Of a stretch of 64,000 nucleotides of DNA, positions 15,293-24,598 are shown piece after piece. Below the pieces are notes generated by a model. The model was not told where the DNA came from and made no database searches. It saw nothing but the letters and a program-made list of their open reading frames with translations. The DNA comes from Pseudomonas canadensis (GTDB lineage Bacteria; Pseudomonadota; Gammaproteobacteria; Pseudomonadales; Pseudomonadaceae). The stretch lies in contig NZ_KI628539.1 of the NCBI RefSeq assembly GCF_000503215.1, positions 124,001 through 188,000 on the forward strand, written 5' to 3'. The translations under genes and the position numbers were made by a program. Within the stretch, counting starts at the first letter, position 1. The number at the start of each line of letters is the position of its first letter.

Positions 15293-16141
15293 TTAGATGC
15301 TCAGGCGCATCGACAGATCCACCGCCTTCACATCCTTGGTCATCGCACCAATCGAGATGTAATCCACCCCGGTCTCAGCGATGGGCAGCAGGGTGCTTTC
15401 ATTGATCCCGCCGCTGGCCTCCAGCTTCGCTTTGCCGCCGTTCAGGCGCACGGCTTCACGCATATCGTCCAGGCTCAGCTCATCGAGCATGATGATGTCC
15501 GCGCCCGCCGCCAAGGCTTCGCGCAGTTCATCCAGGCTTTCCACTTCGATTTCCACCGGCTTGCCGGGCGCGATCTTGTGGGCGGCGGTGATCGCCTGAG
15601 CAATGCCGCCACAGGCAGCGATATGGTTTTCCTTGATCAGGAACGCGTCATACAAACCGATACGGTGGTTGTGGCATCCGCCGCAGGTCACGGCGTACTT
15701 CTGCGCCAGGCGCAGCCCCGGCAAGGTTTTGCGGGTGTCCAGCAGCTTGACCTGGGTACTGGCGACAAAATCCGCCAGGAATTGCGCGCGCGTAGCGACC
15801 CCGGACAGCAGTTGCAGGAAATTCAACGCACAGCGTTCGCCGCTCAGCAGCGAGCGTGCCGGGCCTTCAAGGTGGAACAGCACCTGGTTGGGGCTGACGC
15901 GTTCACCGTCGGCCACCTGCCAATGCACCGCGACCCGTGGGTCCAACTGGCGGAACACCGCATCCACCCATGCCGTACCGGCGATAACAGCCGTGTCACG
16001 GGTAATGATGGTGGCCGTGGCCAGCCGTTCGGCCGGTATCAATTGCGCAGTAATGTCGCCGCTGCCGATGTCTTCCAGCAGTGCGCGGCGCACGTTGGCT
16101 TCGATTTCGGCGGTGAGGTCGGCAAGACGGAGATTCGGCAT
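15293..16141 (-). CDS. nadC: Nicotinate-nucleotide pyrophosphorylase (carboxylating)
   Basis: Quinolinate phosphoribosyltransferase: forms nicotinate mononucleotide from quinolinate and PRPP in de novo NAD synthesis. 282 residues from ATG 16139-16141 (MPNLRLADLTAEIEANVRRA); the frame upstream is open but unsupported. Conserved motifs: ALLEDIGSGDITAQLIP near the N-terminus, DTRKTLPGLRLAQKYAV (phosphate and substrate contacts), HNHRIGLYDAFLIKENH, EVESLDEL and LEASGGI. Divergent from the DUF1631 gene, as in P. aeruginosa. Confidence 0.97.
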   Translation of the reverse strand: MPNLRLADLTAEIEANVRRALLEDIGSGDITAQLIPAERLATATIITRDTAVIAGTAWVDAVFRQLDPRVAVHWQVADGERVSPNQVLFHLEGPARSLLSGERCALNFLQLLSGVATRAQFLADFVASTQVKLLDTRKTLPGLRLAQKYAVTCGGCHNHRIGLYDAFLIKENHIAACGGIAQAITAAHKIAPGKPVEIEVESLDELREALAAGADIIMLDELSLDDMREAVRLNGGKAKLEASGGINESTLLPIAETGVDYISIGAMTKDVKAVDLSMRLSI

Positions 16142-16332
16142 AACAGGCTCCACAGACAAAGTGCCCCGATTATAGGGGCAGCGAGCGTTCGAACCCAGGC
16201 TCACCACTCATTTACCGCGCAAAGTCAGAGTTTGCTGGCGCAACCCCCCTCATTTGCAAGATAATCTCGCGCCTTGCAATTGGCGTCATAGCTTTGACGT
16301 TCAGACCAATACCGCCGTTTCAGGAGGCCAGG

Positions 16333-18456
16333 ATGCACAATGACGGAAAGGTGGTGCCCTTCAACAAGGCGCCCGCCACGCCATCGCCGCTCGCCCGACT
16401 GCCGGTGGTGTTACTGCAGGTCCGCGACAAGGCGGCGCAACAGTTGCAGCAAGGGCTGCAGGACTTGTTCGATAACGCCGACGACACCTTGTTCGAAATG
16501 GCCGACAAGGCGCGTAACAACCTGGATCACCATATTTTCTTCGAGGCCATGCGCGACCTGCGCCTCAAGCGCAAGAATTTCGAGCGTGTGTTCATGGAAC
16601 GCCTGTTTGAAGCCTTCGCCAGCCTGGGTCAGGCAGGGCGCGGGGAATTGCAGTTGGTGCCGGTGGTTTCCTACGACGCAGCACCAGGTTCATCCAAGGA
16701 TGACCTGGAAAAAGCCGTGGCGCTTGAAGCCATGCTGGGTCGGGTGCGGCACCGTGATGGCTTGGCCTTGGCGCAACTCACGGCGCGCTTGAGCGCGTTG
16801 CTCGGCAATCGCCTGGATGATCGTGAAAACCCACTGGGGCCTGCACTGTTGTGTGAGTTCTTCCTGCGGGCGGGGCGCAGCCTGGGCGTGGAAATTCGCG
16901 TCAAACTGATCATGCTCAAGTTGTTTGAAAAGTACGTGCTCAGTGACGCCGACCAACTGTACGGCGAAGCCAATCAATTGCTGGTCGCGACGGGTGTTTT
17001 GCCTGAGCTGAAGGCCGTACCGTCCCGTCGGATCGAGGCGCGTGAGTCCCGTGAACTTGCGCGCGAGGAAACCTTGCCGCCTGTCGACGAAAATGGCCAG
17101 GAAGCCTTCGCCGCGCTCCAGCCGTTGCTCACCGCAGTCCGCGGTAGCGTGGCGCCGACCCTTGAAGCCAGCGCCGAAACCTTGCCCATTGCTACCCGTG
17201 ACCTGCTGCGCTTGCTCTCCCATTTGCAGCAGTACGTGCCGGAGCCTGAGGTCGAGGATGATTTTGACCTGCGCAACCAGCTTGAGCAGTTGCTCACTCG
17301 CGTCAGCGTCAAGAGTGGTAAATCGCGTGTGGTTGAGGATGCGGACGAAGATGTGATCAACCTGATCGCGCTGCTGTTTGAGTTCATCCTCAACGACCGC
17401 GCTGTGCCCGATGCCTTCAAGGCCTTGATCGGTCGCCTGCAGATTCCGATGCTGAAAGTGGCGGTGCTGGACAAGAGCCTCTTCAGTCGCACCAGCCACC
17501 CGGCGCGGCGTCTGCTCAATGAAATTGCGGCGGCTGGCATGGGCGGCGGCCAGCGCGACCATCTGTACCTGCGCATTGAACAGGTGGTGCAGCGCTTGCT
17601 TAACGAGTTTGTCGAAGACCCGACGATTTTTTCCCAGTTACTTACTGAGTTCAGTGCGTTTACCGCGGATGAGCGGCGGCGCAGCGACTTGCTTGAACAA
17701 CACACCCGCGATGCCGAGGCCGGGCGCGTGCGCACTGAAGCGGCCCGCCAGCGCGTGGCCGATGTGCTGAACAAGCGGTTGTTGGGCAAGACCCTGCCGC
17801 GTCCGGTCGTGCAGTTCCTGCAGCAGGCCTGGAGCCAGGTACTGTTGCTGGCCAGTCTCAAGCATGGCGAGCAGTCGGTGCAGTGGCAGGCGGGGCTGCG
17901 CACCATGGACGAACTGATCTGGAGCGTCGGCCTGCAGCAAGACACCGAAGCCGGGCGTCATTTGCTGGAGCAACTGCCGGGCTTGCTCAAGGCCTTGCGT
18001 GACGGGTTGACCAGTGCCGCGTTCGACCCCTTCAGCACCCGCGAATTCTTCGTGCGTTTGCAGGCCCTGCATGTCCAGGCAGCTGAGGGTGTCGACGAGT
18101 GGATCGAAGTGCTTGAACCCTTTGTGTTGACCTCGGCCTCACTCGATCCGGTCCACGACCTCCCGGACAACGACCCCGACCTGCTGAAAGCCCGACAACT
18201 CAAGGTGGGTGGCTGGGTGGTATTCGAGGAAGACGAAGCCACTACGCTGCGCTGCCGGCTGACGGCGATCATGGCGCCGGCCGACACCTATATCTTCACC
18301 AGTCGCACAGGGCTCAAGGTGTTGGAGAGAAGCGCGGGCCAACTGGCGTTGGCGTTCAAGGGGGGGGCGCTGCATACCCTGGAGGACGGCCCCTTGTTCG
18401 AGCGCGCCTTGACCGCCGTGGTGGGCAAGCTGCGTCAACTCAATCGCGGCAAGTGA
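16333..18456 (+). CDS. DUF1631 family protein
   Basis: Large cytoplasmic protein (707 residues) of a family found in pseudomonads and related bacteria; I know no firmly established function. The chosen ATG has CAGGAGG five bases ahead. The body is mostly helical and charged. The last 120 residues (LKVGGWVVFEE, LRCRLTAIMAPADTYIFTSRTGLKVLERS) look like a small beta barrel reminiscent of PilZ domains. I do not see the canonical RxxxR / D-S-x-x-G c-di-GMP motif, so binding is not claimed. It sits between nadC and ampDE in conserved order. Confidence 0.82.
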   Translation: MHNDGKVVPFNKAPATPSPLARLPVVLLQVRDKAAQQLQQGLQDLFDNADDTLFEMADKARNNLDHHIFFEAMRDLRLKRKNFERVFMERLFEAFASLGQAGRGELQLVPVVSYDAAPGSSKDDLEKAVALEAMLGRVRHRDGLALAQLTARLSALLGNRLDDRENPLGPALLCEFFLRAGRSLGVEIRVKLIMLKLFEKYVLSDADQLYGEANQLLVATGVLPELKAVPSRRIEARESRELAREETLPPVDENGQEAFAALQPLLTAVRGSVAPTLEASAETLPIATRDLLRLLSHLQQYVPEPEVEDDFDLRNQLEQLLTRVSVKSGKSRVVEDADEDVINLIALLFEFILNDRAVPDAFKALIGRLQIPMLKVAVLDKSLFSRTSHPARRLLNEIAAAGMGGGQRDHLYLRIEQVVQRLLNEFVEDPTIFSQLLTEFSAFTADERRRSDLLEQHTRDAEAGRVRTEAARQRVADVLNKRLLGKTLPRPVVQFLQQAWSQVLLLASLKHGEQSVQWQAGLRTMDELIWSVGLQQDTEAGRHLLEQLPGLLKALRDGLTSAAFDPFSTREFFVRLQALHVQAAEGVDEWIEVLEPFVLTSASLDPVHDLPDNDPDLLKARQLKVGGWVVFEEDEATTLRCRLTAIMAPADTYIFTSRTGLKVLERSAGQLALAFKGGALHTLEDGPLFERALTAVVGKLRQLNRGK

Positions 18457-18517
18457 TCGCAACCGGAGGGTCGAACGCGGCATACTGGTCAAACGTTGTC
18501 TCGTTCAAGGAACCGGT

Positions 18518-19081
18518 ATGCAGTTGGACCCCATCAGCGGTTGGTGCAAGGGCATTCGTCATTGCCCTTCGCCCAACTTCAACGAGCGCCCCGCAGGCGA
18601 AATCTCACTGTTGGTGGTGCATAACATCAGCTTGCCACCGGCGCAGTTCGCCACCGGAAAAGTGCAGGAATTTTTCCAGAACCGCTTGGATGTCACGGAA
18701 CATCCCTACTTTGCAGGGATCGCTGACCTACGGGTGTCTGCGCATTTTCTGATTGAGCGCGATGGTGCGGTGACGCAGTTTGTGTCCTGTCTCGACCGGG
18801 CCTGGCATGCCGGGATCTCGCAATTCGAGGGTCGGGAAACCTGCAATGACTTTTCCCTGGGGGTGGAGCTTGAAGGTACGGATGACCAGCCGTTCACTGA
18901 CGCTCAATATGTGTCATTGATCGATCTGACCCGCCAGTTGCTGGTGGCTTACCCCGGCATTACGCCCCAGCGTATTTGTGGTCACAGCGATATCGCTCCG
19001 GGTCGCAAGACCGATCCCGGCCCGGCTTTTGATTGGACGCGCTTTCGCAGCGCCCTGCAGGATGGAGGACACGCACGATGA
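18518..19081 (+). CDS. ampD: 1,6-anhydro-N-acetylmuramyl-L-alanine amidase AmpD
   Basis: Cytoplasmic zinc amidase that splits anhydromuropeptides during cell-wall recycling; its loss derepresses AmpC beta-lactamase through AmpR. 187 residues, usual length. Zinc ligands are His35 (VVHNISLP), His156 and Asp166 (CGHSDIAPGRKTDPGP), and the catalytic Glu is in SLGVELEG near 117. ATG 18518 follows CAAGGAACCGGT. The stop overlaps the ampE start by four bases. No ampR or ampC is in the window. Confidence 0.96.
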   Translation: MQLDPISGWCKGIRHCPSPNFNERPAGEISLLVVHNISLPPAQFATGKVQEFFQNRLDVTEHPYFAGIADLRVSAHFLIERDGAVTQFVSCLDRAWHAGISQFEGRETCNDFSLGVELEGTDDQPFTDAQYVSLIDLTRQLLVAYPGITPQRICGHSDIAPGRKTDPGPAFDWTRFRSALQDGGHAR

Positions 19082-19914
19082 GTTTCCTGGTGTTGGTGTT
19101 GGCCGTATGGATCGAGAAGTTCTCGGCCCTGCGCCAGCGGTTGCAGCGTGATGGCGGTTGGCTGCGTGAACTGGCCAAGCTGGAATCGAGCCCGCGCATG
19201 GGCAAGCAACCCTGGCTGATCCTGGCATTGCTGGTGTTGTTGCCGGTGGCATTGCTGGCGTTGCTGCTGCTGGTGTTGGAGCCGGTGGCTTACGGGCTGT
19301 TGGCACTGCCGGTGCACCTGCTGGTGGTGATCTACAGCCTGGGCCGTGGTGATCTGCTCGCCGGACTCGGCCCCTTCCGCGATGCCTGGCGACGTGGCGA
19401 TCTGCAAGCCGCCGAGCATGTGGCCGAGCGTGACCTGAACCTGAGCGCCGACAGTGGCGAACAACTGCTCGAACGCGTCCAGGGCCATCTGTTGTGGCAG
19501 GCCTACCAGAGCTTTTTCGCGGTGATTTTCTGGTACTTCCTGTTGGGCCCGGTTGCCGCGCTGGCTTATCGCCTGCTCGCACTGGCCAGTGAACATAGCA
19601 AGAACCCTTTGGTGGCTGAGCGGGCCGGGCAACTGCGCCACGCATTTGACTGGCTTCCGGTGCGTCTGCTGGCGGCCAGTTTTGCCCTGGTGGGCAACTT
19701 CGTCGCCGTTGGCCGTGTGATGCTGCACGAACTGCTGAGTTGGGACATCAGCGCTGCCCAACTGGTGGAGAAAGTCGGCCTGGTTGCCGCGGAAATCCCG
19801 CCACCGGCGGTCGGTCCCGATGGTATCAACAGCCTGGACCGGCTGTGGGAACTGCTGCTGCGCGCAGCGGTGCTGTGGTATGCCGGGTTTGCGATCTGGA
19901 CGGTGCTGCCCTAA
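19078..19914 (+). CDS. ampE: AmpE inner-membrane protein
   Basis: 278-residue membrane protein, classical partner of AmpD, proposed as a sensor in the beta-lactamase regulatory system; its biochemical role is unsettled. ATG 19078 overlaps the ampD stop (ATGA). Hydrophobic segments: residues 1-12 (MSFLVLVLAVWI), about 42-78 (WLILALLVLLPVALLALLLL), about 145-170 and the C-terminal AAVLWYAGFAIWTVL. It carries the family sequence FRDAWRRGDLQAAEHVAERD. Confidence 0.93.
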   Translation: MSFLVLVLAVWIEKFSALRQRLQRDGGWLRELAKLESSPRMGKQPWLILALLVLLPVALLALLLLVLEPVAYGLLALPVHLLVVIYSLGRGDLLAGLGPFRDAWRRGDLQAAEHVAERDLNLSADSGEQLLERVQGHLLWQAYQSFFAVIFWYFLLGPVAALAYRLLALASEHSKNPLVAERAGQLRHAFDWLPVRLLAASFALVGNFVAVGRVMLHELLSWDISAAQLVEKVGLVAAEIPPPAVGPDGINSLDRLWELLLRAAVLWYAGFAIWTVLP

Positions 19915-20027
19915 CGCCTCAACTCATTAACCTTAAGTTACAAAACTCCCTTTCAAATTGAGCTATACAGATGCTGGCTAACTGCCGCCCTGCGCCTCAA
20001 TAAAAATAAAAGAAAGGGAGTTCACCT

Positions 20028-22058
20028 GTGAAGAGCTTGCTCTATCCCGCCGTCGCGCTGATGAATCGCCTGAGCTTCGGCATGAAGTTCAGCTTGATCA
20101 GCGTGTTGTTCCTGCTGCCGATGCTGGCGACCAACTATTACCTGGTGCGTGATTCGTGGCGTGAATTCCAGGGCACACGCGTGGAGCTGCAAAGCCTCGA
20201 CTTGCTTGGGAGCAGCCTGGCCCTGCGCCGCGATCTGGAAACCCTCAACAACCAGGTGCAGATCAACGCCACGCTAGGCCAGTCCGGTAAGGCGGGCGAC
20301 CTTGAGGGCAAGATCAGCGCCTTGGAACAAAGCGTGTTGAGTCGCCTGCAAAGCCTCAACGCCATGACGACCGAGCCCGAGCAAATTGCCGCGTTTGACG
20401 CCAAGCGCGACGAGTTGATCGCCGCCTTCAAGGCCCAGCAGCAGGAAACGTCGCTGCTGAGCAAAAGTGCGCTGATCGGCAAATTGCTCAACAAGGCTCA
20501 GATGCTCAGCCAGATCATCGCCAGCCAATCCGGTTTAAGCCGCGATTCCCAAGGCGATCTGCGCCAACTTAGTGAGCTGATCACCAGCGTGACCCCGCAG
20601 GTCACCCAGACATTGGGCGAAGGCCGGGCAATGGGCGCTTATTCTCTGGGCCAAGGCTTTCTCAATTCGTCGTCCAGCACACGCTTTGACGAACTGTTGC
20701 AGCAATTGGAAAAACTCCAGGCCGAATATGGCCTGAAGTTGCAGGATGCCTTGGGCGCGAGCAAAGCCGCGCATGCGGCCCTCGACAGCCTGGCCAGTAC
20801 CAGCAACGCCAGCCTCAAGCAAGGCAGCGAGTTATTCGAAGAACAGGTGGTGATGGCCGAAACCCTCGACGCGCCTTGGCAGGATTTCTACGACGGGGTC
20901 AGCCGGTTGATGGCCCAGACCTATCAGTTGGATGACGCCACGCTGACCTTTCTCGGGCAGCAGTTGGAACAACGCCTGGCACAGAACCGCACGCACATGG
21001 TGGTGTTGGTCGTGGCCCTGAGCGCGGTGTTCCTGTTGATTTTCTACTTGTATGCAGGCTTCTACGCCTCAACGCGTACCACGTTAAGCCGTCTGGGCGC
21101 GATGATGCATAAGGTCGCGGCCGGTGACATGACTGTCACCTTTGTTGCGCATAGCCGCGATGAGCTGGGTGACCTGGGCCAGGTGTTCAACGGCACCGTG
21201 GCGAAGATCCATGATTTGATCGAGCACGTCGGGCACACCGTCAGCCAGGTCGAGTTGCAGGCCGGGCAGGTGGAGACGGTCTCGGCCCAGAGCAATCAGG
21301 CGGTTTCCGGGCAGCGTACGCAGATCGAGCAGGTCGCGACCGCGATGAACCAGATGTCGTCCACCGCCCAAGAGGTCGCGCGAAGCGCGGCAGCGGCGGT
21401 CAGCAGTGCACACAGCGTGAACGCCGAAACCGTCAGCGGCCGTGGCCTGGTGCAGTCTCAGCAGGGCAGCATTGCGCGGCTCGCCACGGAAATCGATCAG
21501 TCGGTGCGGGTGATCAACCAACTGGCCACCGACAGCCAGTCCATCAGCAGCGTGCTGGAAGTGATCAAAAGCATTGCCGAGCAAACCAACCTGCTGGCCC
21601 TTAACGCGGCCATCGAAGCCGCGCGCGCCGGCGAGCAAGGGCGTGGGTTTGCGGTGGTGGCCGATGAGGTGCGCACCCTGGCGCGACGCACCCAGCATTC
21701 CACCGAAGAAATCGAACAGATGATCAGCCGCTTGCACAGCGGCGTAGCGGCGGCCGTGAAGGCCATGGGCAGCAGCCATGAAATGGCCAGTGGCACCGTG
21801 GAACAGTCGGAAAAAGTCCAGCAAGCCCTGGAAAATATACTCGGTGCCGTCGGGATGATCGTCGATCAGAACCAGCAGATTGCCGCCGCGGTGGAGCAAC
21901 AAACCGCCGTCGCCCACGATATCGACCAGAACATCGTTGCAATCAATCGAGCTGGTGAACATGCCGCCGAAGGCGCGCATCAGACCGAAGCGGCGAGTCG
22001 CCAGTTGTCGCTGCAGGTGATTGAGCTGAAACAATTGATCGGCGCGTTTCGTGTGTGA
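20028..22058 (+). CDS. Methyl-accepting chemotaxis protein
   Basis: 676-residue chemoreceptor. The N-terminus has a membrane segment at about 21-40 (FSLISVLFLLPMLATNYYLV). A periplasmic helical ligand domain of about 280 residues follows, then a second membrane segment near 323-345 and a HAMP region. The cytoplasmic signalling coiled coil has the hairpin tip EQTNLLALNAAIEAARAGEQ. No C-terminal CheR/CheB pentapeptide is present. GTG 20028 is the start, with AAGGGAG seven bases ahead. Ligand unknown. The same position after ampE is held by a chemoreceptor in P. aeruginosa. Confidence 0.94.
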   Translation: MKSLLYPAVALMNRLSFGMKFSLISVLFLLPMLATNYYLVRDSWREFQGTRVELQSLDLLGSSLALRRDLETLNNQVQINATLGQSGKAGDLEGKISALEQSVLSRLQSLNAMTTEPEQIAAFDAKRDELIAAFKAQQQETSLLSKSALIGKLLNKAQMLSQIIASQSGLSRDSQGDLRQLSELITSVTPQVTQTLGEGRAMGAYSLGQGFLNSSSSTRFDELLQQLEKLQAEYGLKLQDALGASKAAHAALDSLASTSNASLKQGSELFEEQVVMAETLDAPWQDFYDGVSRLMAQTYQLDDATLTFLGQQLEQRLAQNRTHMVVLVVALSAVFLLIFYLYAGFYASTRTTLSRLGAMMHKVAAGDMTVTFVAHSRDELGDLGQVFNGTVAKIHDLIEHVGHTVSQVELQAGQVETVSAQSNQAVSGQRTQIEQVATAMNQMSSTAQEVARSAAAAVSSAHSVNAETVSGRGLVQSQQGSIARLATEIDQSVRVINQLATDSQSISSVLEVIKSIAEQTNLLALNAAIEAARAGEQGRGFAVVADEVRTLARRTQHSTEEIEQMISRLHSGVAAAVKAMGSSHEMASGTVEQSEKVQQALENILGAVGMIVDQNQQIAAAVEQQTAVAHDIDQNIVAINRAGEHAAEGAHQTEAASRQLSLQVIELKQLIGAFRV

Positions 22059-22184
22059 GTTCGGAATGTAGGATTTGTCGTTTGCTGGCGTGGTGCTTGT
22101 CCTGATATCGCTGCGTCTCTTTTCAGGAGTTTTGAATGAGTGAAAATTGTTTCATTCGATTTAATGTCCTAAGGAGGCACAGCG

Positions 22185-22613
22185 ATGAACGCTGTAATCG
22201 GCATCAAGGGGCACTGCGCTCACTGTGATATCACTTTTAATCTCAAGCCTTGGCAACTGAATGCCATCGCCATCGAAGAACCGTTCGATTGTCCTTACTG
22301 TCAGTGGATCTTGCAGTTGAACTGCCCTCGACAGTTGCGTCAATTCAGGTCTCTGGATCATTGGGCACTGGTGCGTCCGAGCATGGTGATGTTGACCTGC
22401 ACGGTAATGATCGTTGCGCTGGTGGCAGAGTGGGTGGGTCTGATGAGTGTGATCGGCCAATTCAACATCTCGCTGGTGGTGTTGCTCGTGCATTTCCTGG
22501 TGTTGCGATACGCCCGTTACCGCCAGCGCATGACGTTGAATCTGCAGTTGGTCACGCCCGCGCTACCAATCGAACAGCTCGCACGCATTGCGTGTGCTCG
22601 CCTCAGCCAGTAA
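22185..22613 (+). CDS. Small membrane protein with N-terminal zinc-ribbon-like CxxC pair, unknown function
   Basis: 142 residues, strong AAGGAGG site eight bases before ATG. Residues 11-14 are CAHC and about 36-39 are CPYC, spaced like a rubredoxin-type zinc ribbon. After them come two hydrophobic segments (VMLTCTVMIVALVAEWVGLM and ISLVVLLVHFLVLRYA) and a short tail. The protein is therefore probably a cytoplasmic zinc knuckle tethered to the inner membrane. I recognise no family. Its last 51 bases overlap the end of the convergent tatD gene, which is unusual in this window. Confidence 0.75.
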   Translation: MNAVIGIKGHCAHCDITFNLKPWQLNAIAIEEPFDCPYCQWILQLNCPRQLRQFRSLDHWALVRPSMVMLTCTVMIVALVAEWVGLMSVIGQFNISLVVLLVHFLVLRYARYRQRMTLNLQLVTPALPIEQLARIACARLSQ

Positions 22614-23339
22614 TAGAGGGCTGGTATCCATCAGTTCGGCAAGCGCTGTGCAGATAGCCGGCAGGTGTTCGGGGCTGTTGCGTTGGCCGGGATACATGGC
22701 GGGCGCCATATCCGGTGAGTCGGTTTCCAGTACCACCGCATCCAACGGCAGGTGGGCCAGCACCTTGTGCATGCGCAGGGCCTGAGGCCAGGTGGCGGCG
22801 CCGCCCAAGCCCAGTTTGAAGCCGAGCTTGATGTATTCACGGGCTTCTTCGCGGCTACCGGCAAACGCGTGGATGATGCCGCCGCGGGGCAGGCGAATGC
22901 GCTTGAGGGTCGCGATGACGGCGGCGTGGCTGCGACGCACGTGCAGCAGCGCTGGCAATTGGAAGTCCACCGCCAGTTTCAGCTGCGCTTCAAACAGGCT
23001 CTGCTGGCGTTCGCGGTCCAGTTGTTCGAGGAAGTAATCCAGGCCGATTTCGCCCACGGCGCACAGTTGCCGGTGGCCGTGCAGGCGAGTCAGCCAGTCG
23101 CCCAGTTCCGTCAGGTCGGCGGGGCGATGGTCATCGAGGTACACCGGGTGCAGGCCAAAGGCAGCGAACAAGCCTTCATCCGCTTGCACCAGGTCCCATA
23201 ACCGCTGCCAATTCTGCTGATACACCCCCAACACCACCATGCGTTGCACGCCCAAGGCTCGGCTGTGGGCGAGGACTTCCCGGCGATCGCTGTCGAAATC
23301 CGGGAAGTCCAAATGGGTGTGGGTGTCGATCAGCTCCAC
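22563..23339 (-). CDS. TatD-family metal-dependent DNase/hydrolase
   Basis: TIM-barrel hydrolase, 258 residues from GTG 23339; a TTG at 23345 overlapping the fruR stop is the alternative. GCGAGG precedes the GTG by seven bases. Metal-binding motifs: DTHTHLDF at the N-terminus, VGEIGLDYF, LLHVRRSH, IIHAFAGS and LETDSPDM. Family members are 3'-5' exonucleases or deoxyribonucleases in DNA repair and turnover. It is directly downstream of fruR, apparently co-transcribed, an arrangement seen in other pseudomonads. Confidence 0.92.
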   Translation of the reverse strand: MELIDTHTHLDFPDFDSDRREVLAHSRALGVQRMVVLGVYQQNWQRLWDLVQADEGLFAAFGLHPVYLDDHRPADLTELGDWLTRLHGHRQLCAVGEIGLDYFLEQLDRERQQSLFEAQLKLAVDFQLPALLHVRRSHAAVIATLKRIRLPRGGIIHAFAGSREEAREYIKLGFKLGLGGAATWPQALRMHKVLAHLPLDAVVLETDSPDMAPAMYPGQRNSPEHLPAICTALAELMDTSPLLLAEASTRNACELFDW

Positions 23340-23341
23340 GC

Positions 23342-24337
23342 TCAAGCCTCGCGAATGCGTTGCTTGAACGTCCGGCCGATGGCATGCACGCCGGGTTGGT
23401 ACTGCTCGTCTTCTACCGCGGCCAGGGCCAGGCGCAGCGCGGTCTCGGCGATCATTTGATGTTGCTGGGCCATGGCGTTGACCGGCAGCGGCAGGAAATC
23501 CAGCAACTGGGTATCACCAAAGGTGCCCAGGCGCAGCGGCCGTGATTTGAGCGGGAAATCATGCAGTGCGTCGAACACGCCTTGCAGCAGCACGTAGGAC
23601 GTGGTCACCAGTGCGTCAGGCAAATGCCCCAGTTGCTGCAGAAGTTGCTCCATCAACTGTCGGCCACAGTCGCGACTGAAGGCTTCGCCGTGTTCGACGA
23701 TCACTTCGCCGGTGAACCCGCGCAGCGCCTCGCGGAAACCGGCGGCACGTTCCTGGCTGATGCTTAGCTCGGGCCGAGCGCCGATCAGCACGATCTGCTT
23801 GGGCAGGGGTTGCAACAGGCTGCTGGTCAATTGCTGGCACGCCTGGCGGTCGTCGCTGACTACCGAGCAGAAATGATCTGCGCCCATCACCCGGTCGATA
23901 GCGATCACTGGCAGCCCCTTGGCCTGCAACTCGCGGTAACTGTCATCGCTGGCCGGCAAGCAGCTGGCGACAAACAACGCATCACAACGACGGGCGCGGA
24001 ACAGTTGCAGCAGTTGGCGTTCGCTGTCGGCGTCATCGTCGGAGCTGGCGATCAGCAGTTGATAACCGCGTGCCCGTGCGCCTTGCTCCAAGAGCTTGGC
24101 GATGCGCGCATAGCTGGGGTTTTCCAGGTCGGGCAGGATAAAGCCCAAGGTGCGCGTGTGCCGACTGCGCAGCCCGGCGGCCTGGGGGTTGGGCGTAAAG
24201 CCATGGGCTTCGACCACGGCACGCACCCGTTCGACGGTGGCACTGCTGATGCGTTGCTGTTCAGCCTTGCCATTGATGACGTAGCTGGCGGTGGTCACGG
24301 ACACACCGGCAAGACGCGCGATATCACTGAGTTTCAA
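23342..24337 (-). CDS. fruR: Fructose repressor FruR (Cra), LacI family
   Basis: Represses the fru PTS operon until fructose 1-phosphate binds. A TTG start at 24337 gives 331 residues and begins LKLSDIARLAGVSVTTASYV, placing the LacI helix-turn-helix at the very N-terminus as the family requires; AAGGA lies 9 bases ahead. The frame is open up to 24424, but that extension would precede the DNA-binding domain. After the hinge (NPQAAGLRSRHTRTLGFILP) comes a periplasmic-binding-protein-like effector domain. It is divergent from fruBKA and shares its control region. Confidence 0.93.
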   Translation of the reverse strand: MKLSDIARLAGVSVTTASYVINGKAEQQRISSATVERVRAVVEAHGFTPNPQAAGLRSRHTRTLGFILPDLENPSYARIAKLLEQGARARGYQLLIASSDDDADSERQLLQLFRARRCDALFVASCLPASDDSYRELQAKGLPVIAIDRVMGADHFCSVVSDDRQACQQLTSSLLQPLPKQIVLIGARPELSISQERAAGFREALRGFTGEVIVEHGEAFSRDCGRQLMEQLLQQLGHLPDALVTTSYVLLQGVFDALHDFPLKSRPLRLGTFGDTQLLDFLPLPVNAMAQQHQMIAETALRLALAAVEDEQYQPGVHAIGRTFKQRIREA

Positions 24338-24482
24338 ACCGGGATTTCCTTGTTTTCTGGAGCTTGCCCCGACATTTTCTCCAATCGTAACCGATTCCTG
24401 TACACGACCAATGTCCTGGCTCAAGCGCCGAGTGGTTCTTCAAGGATGCGCAATTAACGCGTAGTCTTCCATAAGATCTAGA

Positions 24483-24494
24483 TTAAACGTTTCA
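24483..24494. promoter_or_regulatory. FruR/Cra operator in the fruR-fruB gap
   Basis: TTAAACGTTTCA, which is the Cra operator sequence reported for the P. putida fruB promoter as I recall it. It lies in the 293-base divergent region, 137 bases before the fruB start and 146 from the fruR start, so it could serve both. Confidence 0.75.
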
Positions 24495-24561
24495 GCCAGC
24501 GTATTTTTACGACGTTCGCGACGGAGTGGCTACTGCCAATTGACTGCTCAGTCAGTAATTC

Positions 24562-24590
24562 TTGAACACCCTTTACACTGTTTGTTTAAA
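24562..24590 (+). promoter_or_regulatory. Candidate fruB promoter
   Basis: TTGAAC (24562-24567), 17-base spacer, TTTAAA (24585-24590), about 40 bases before the fruB start. It is 67 bases downstream of the FruR operator, so repression would not be by simple overlap if this is the start used. Confidence 0.45.
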
Positions 24591-24598
24591 ACAATACC

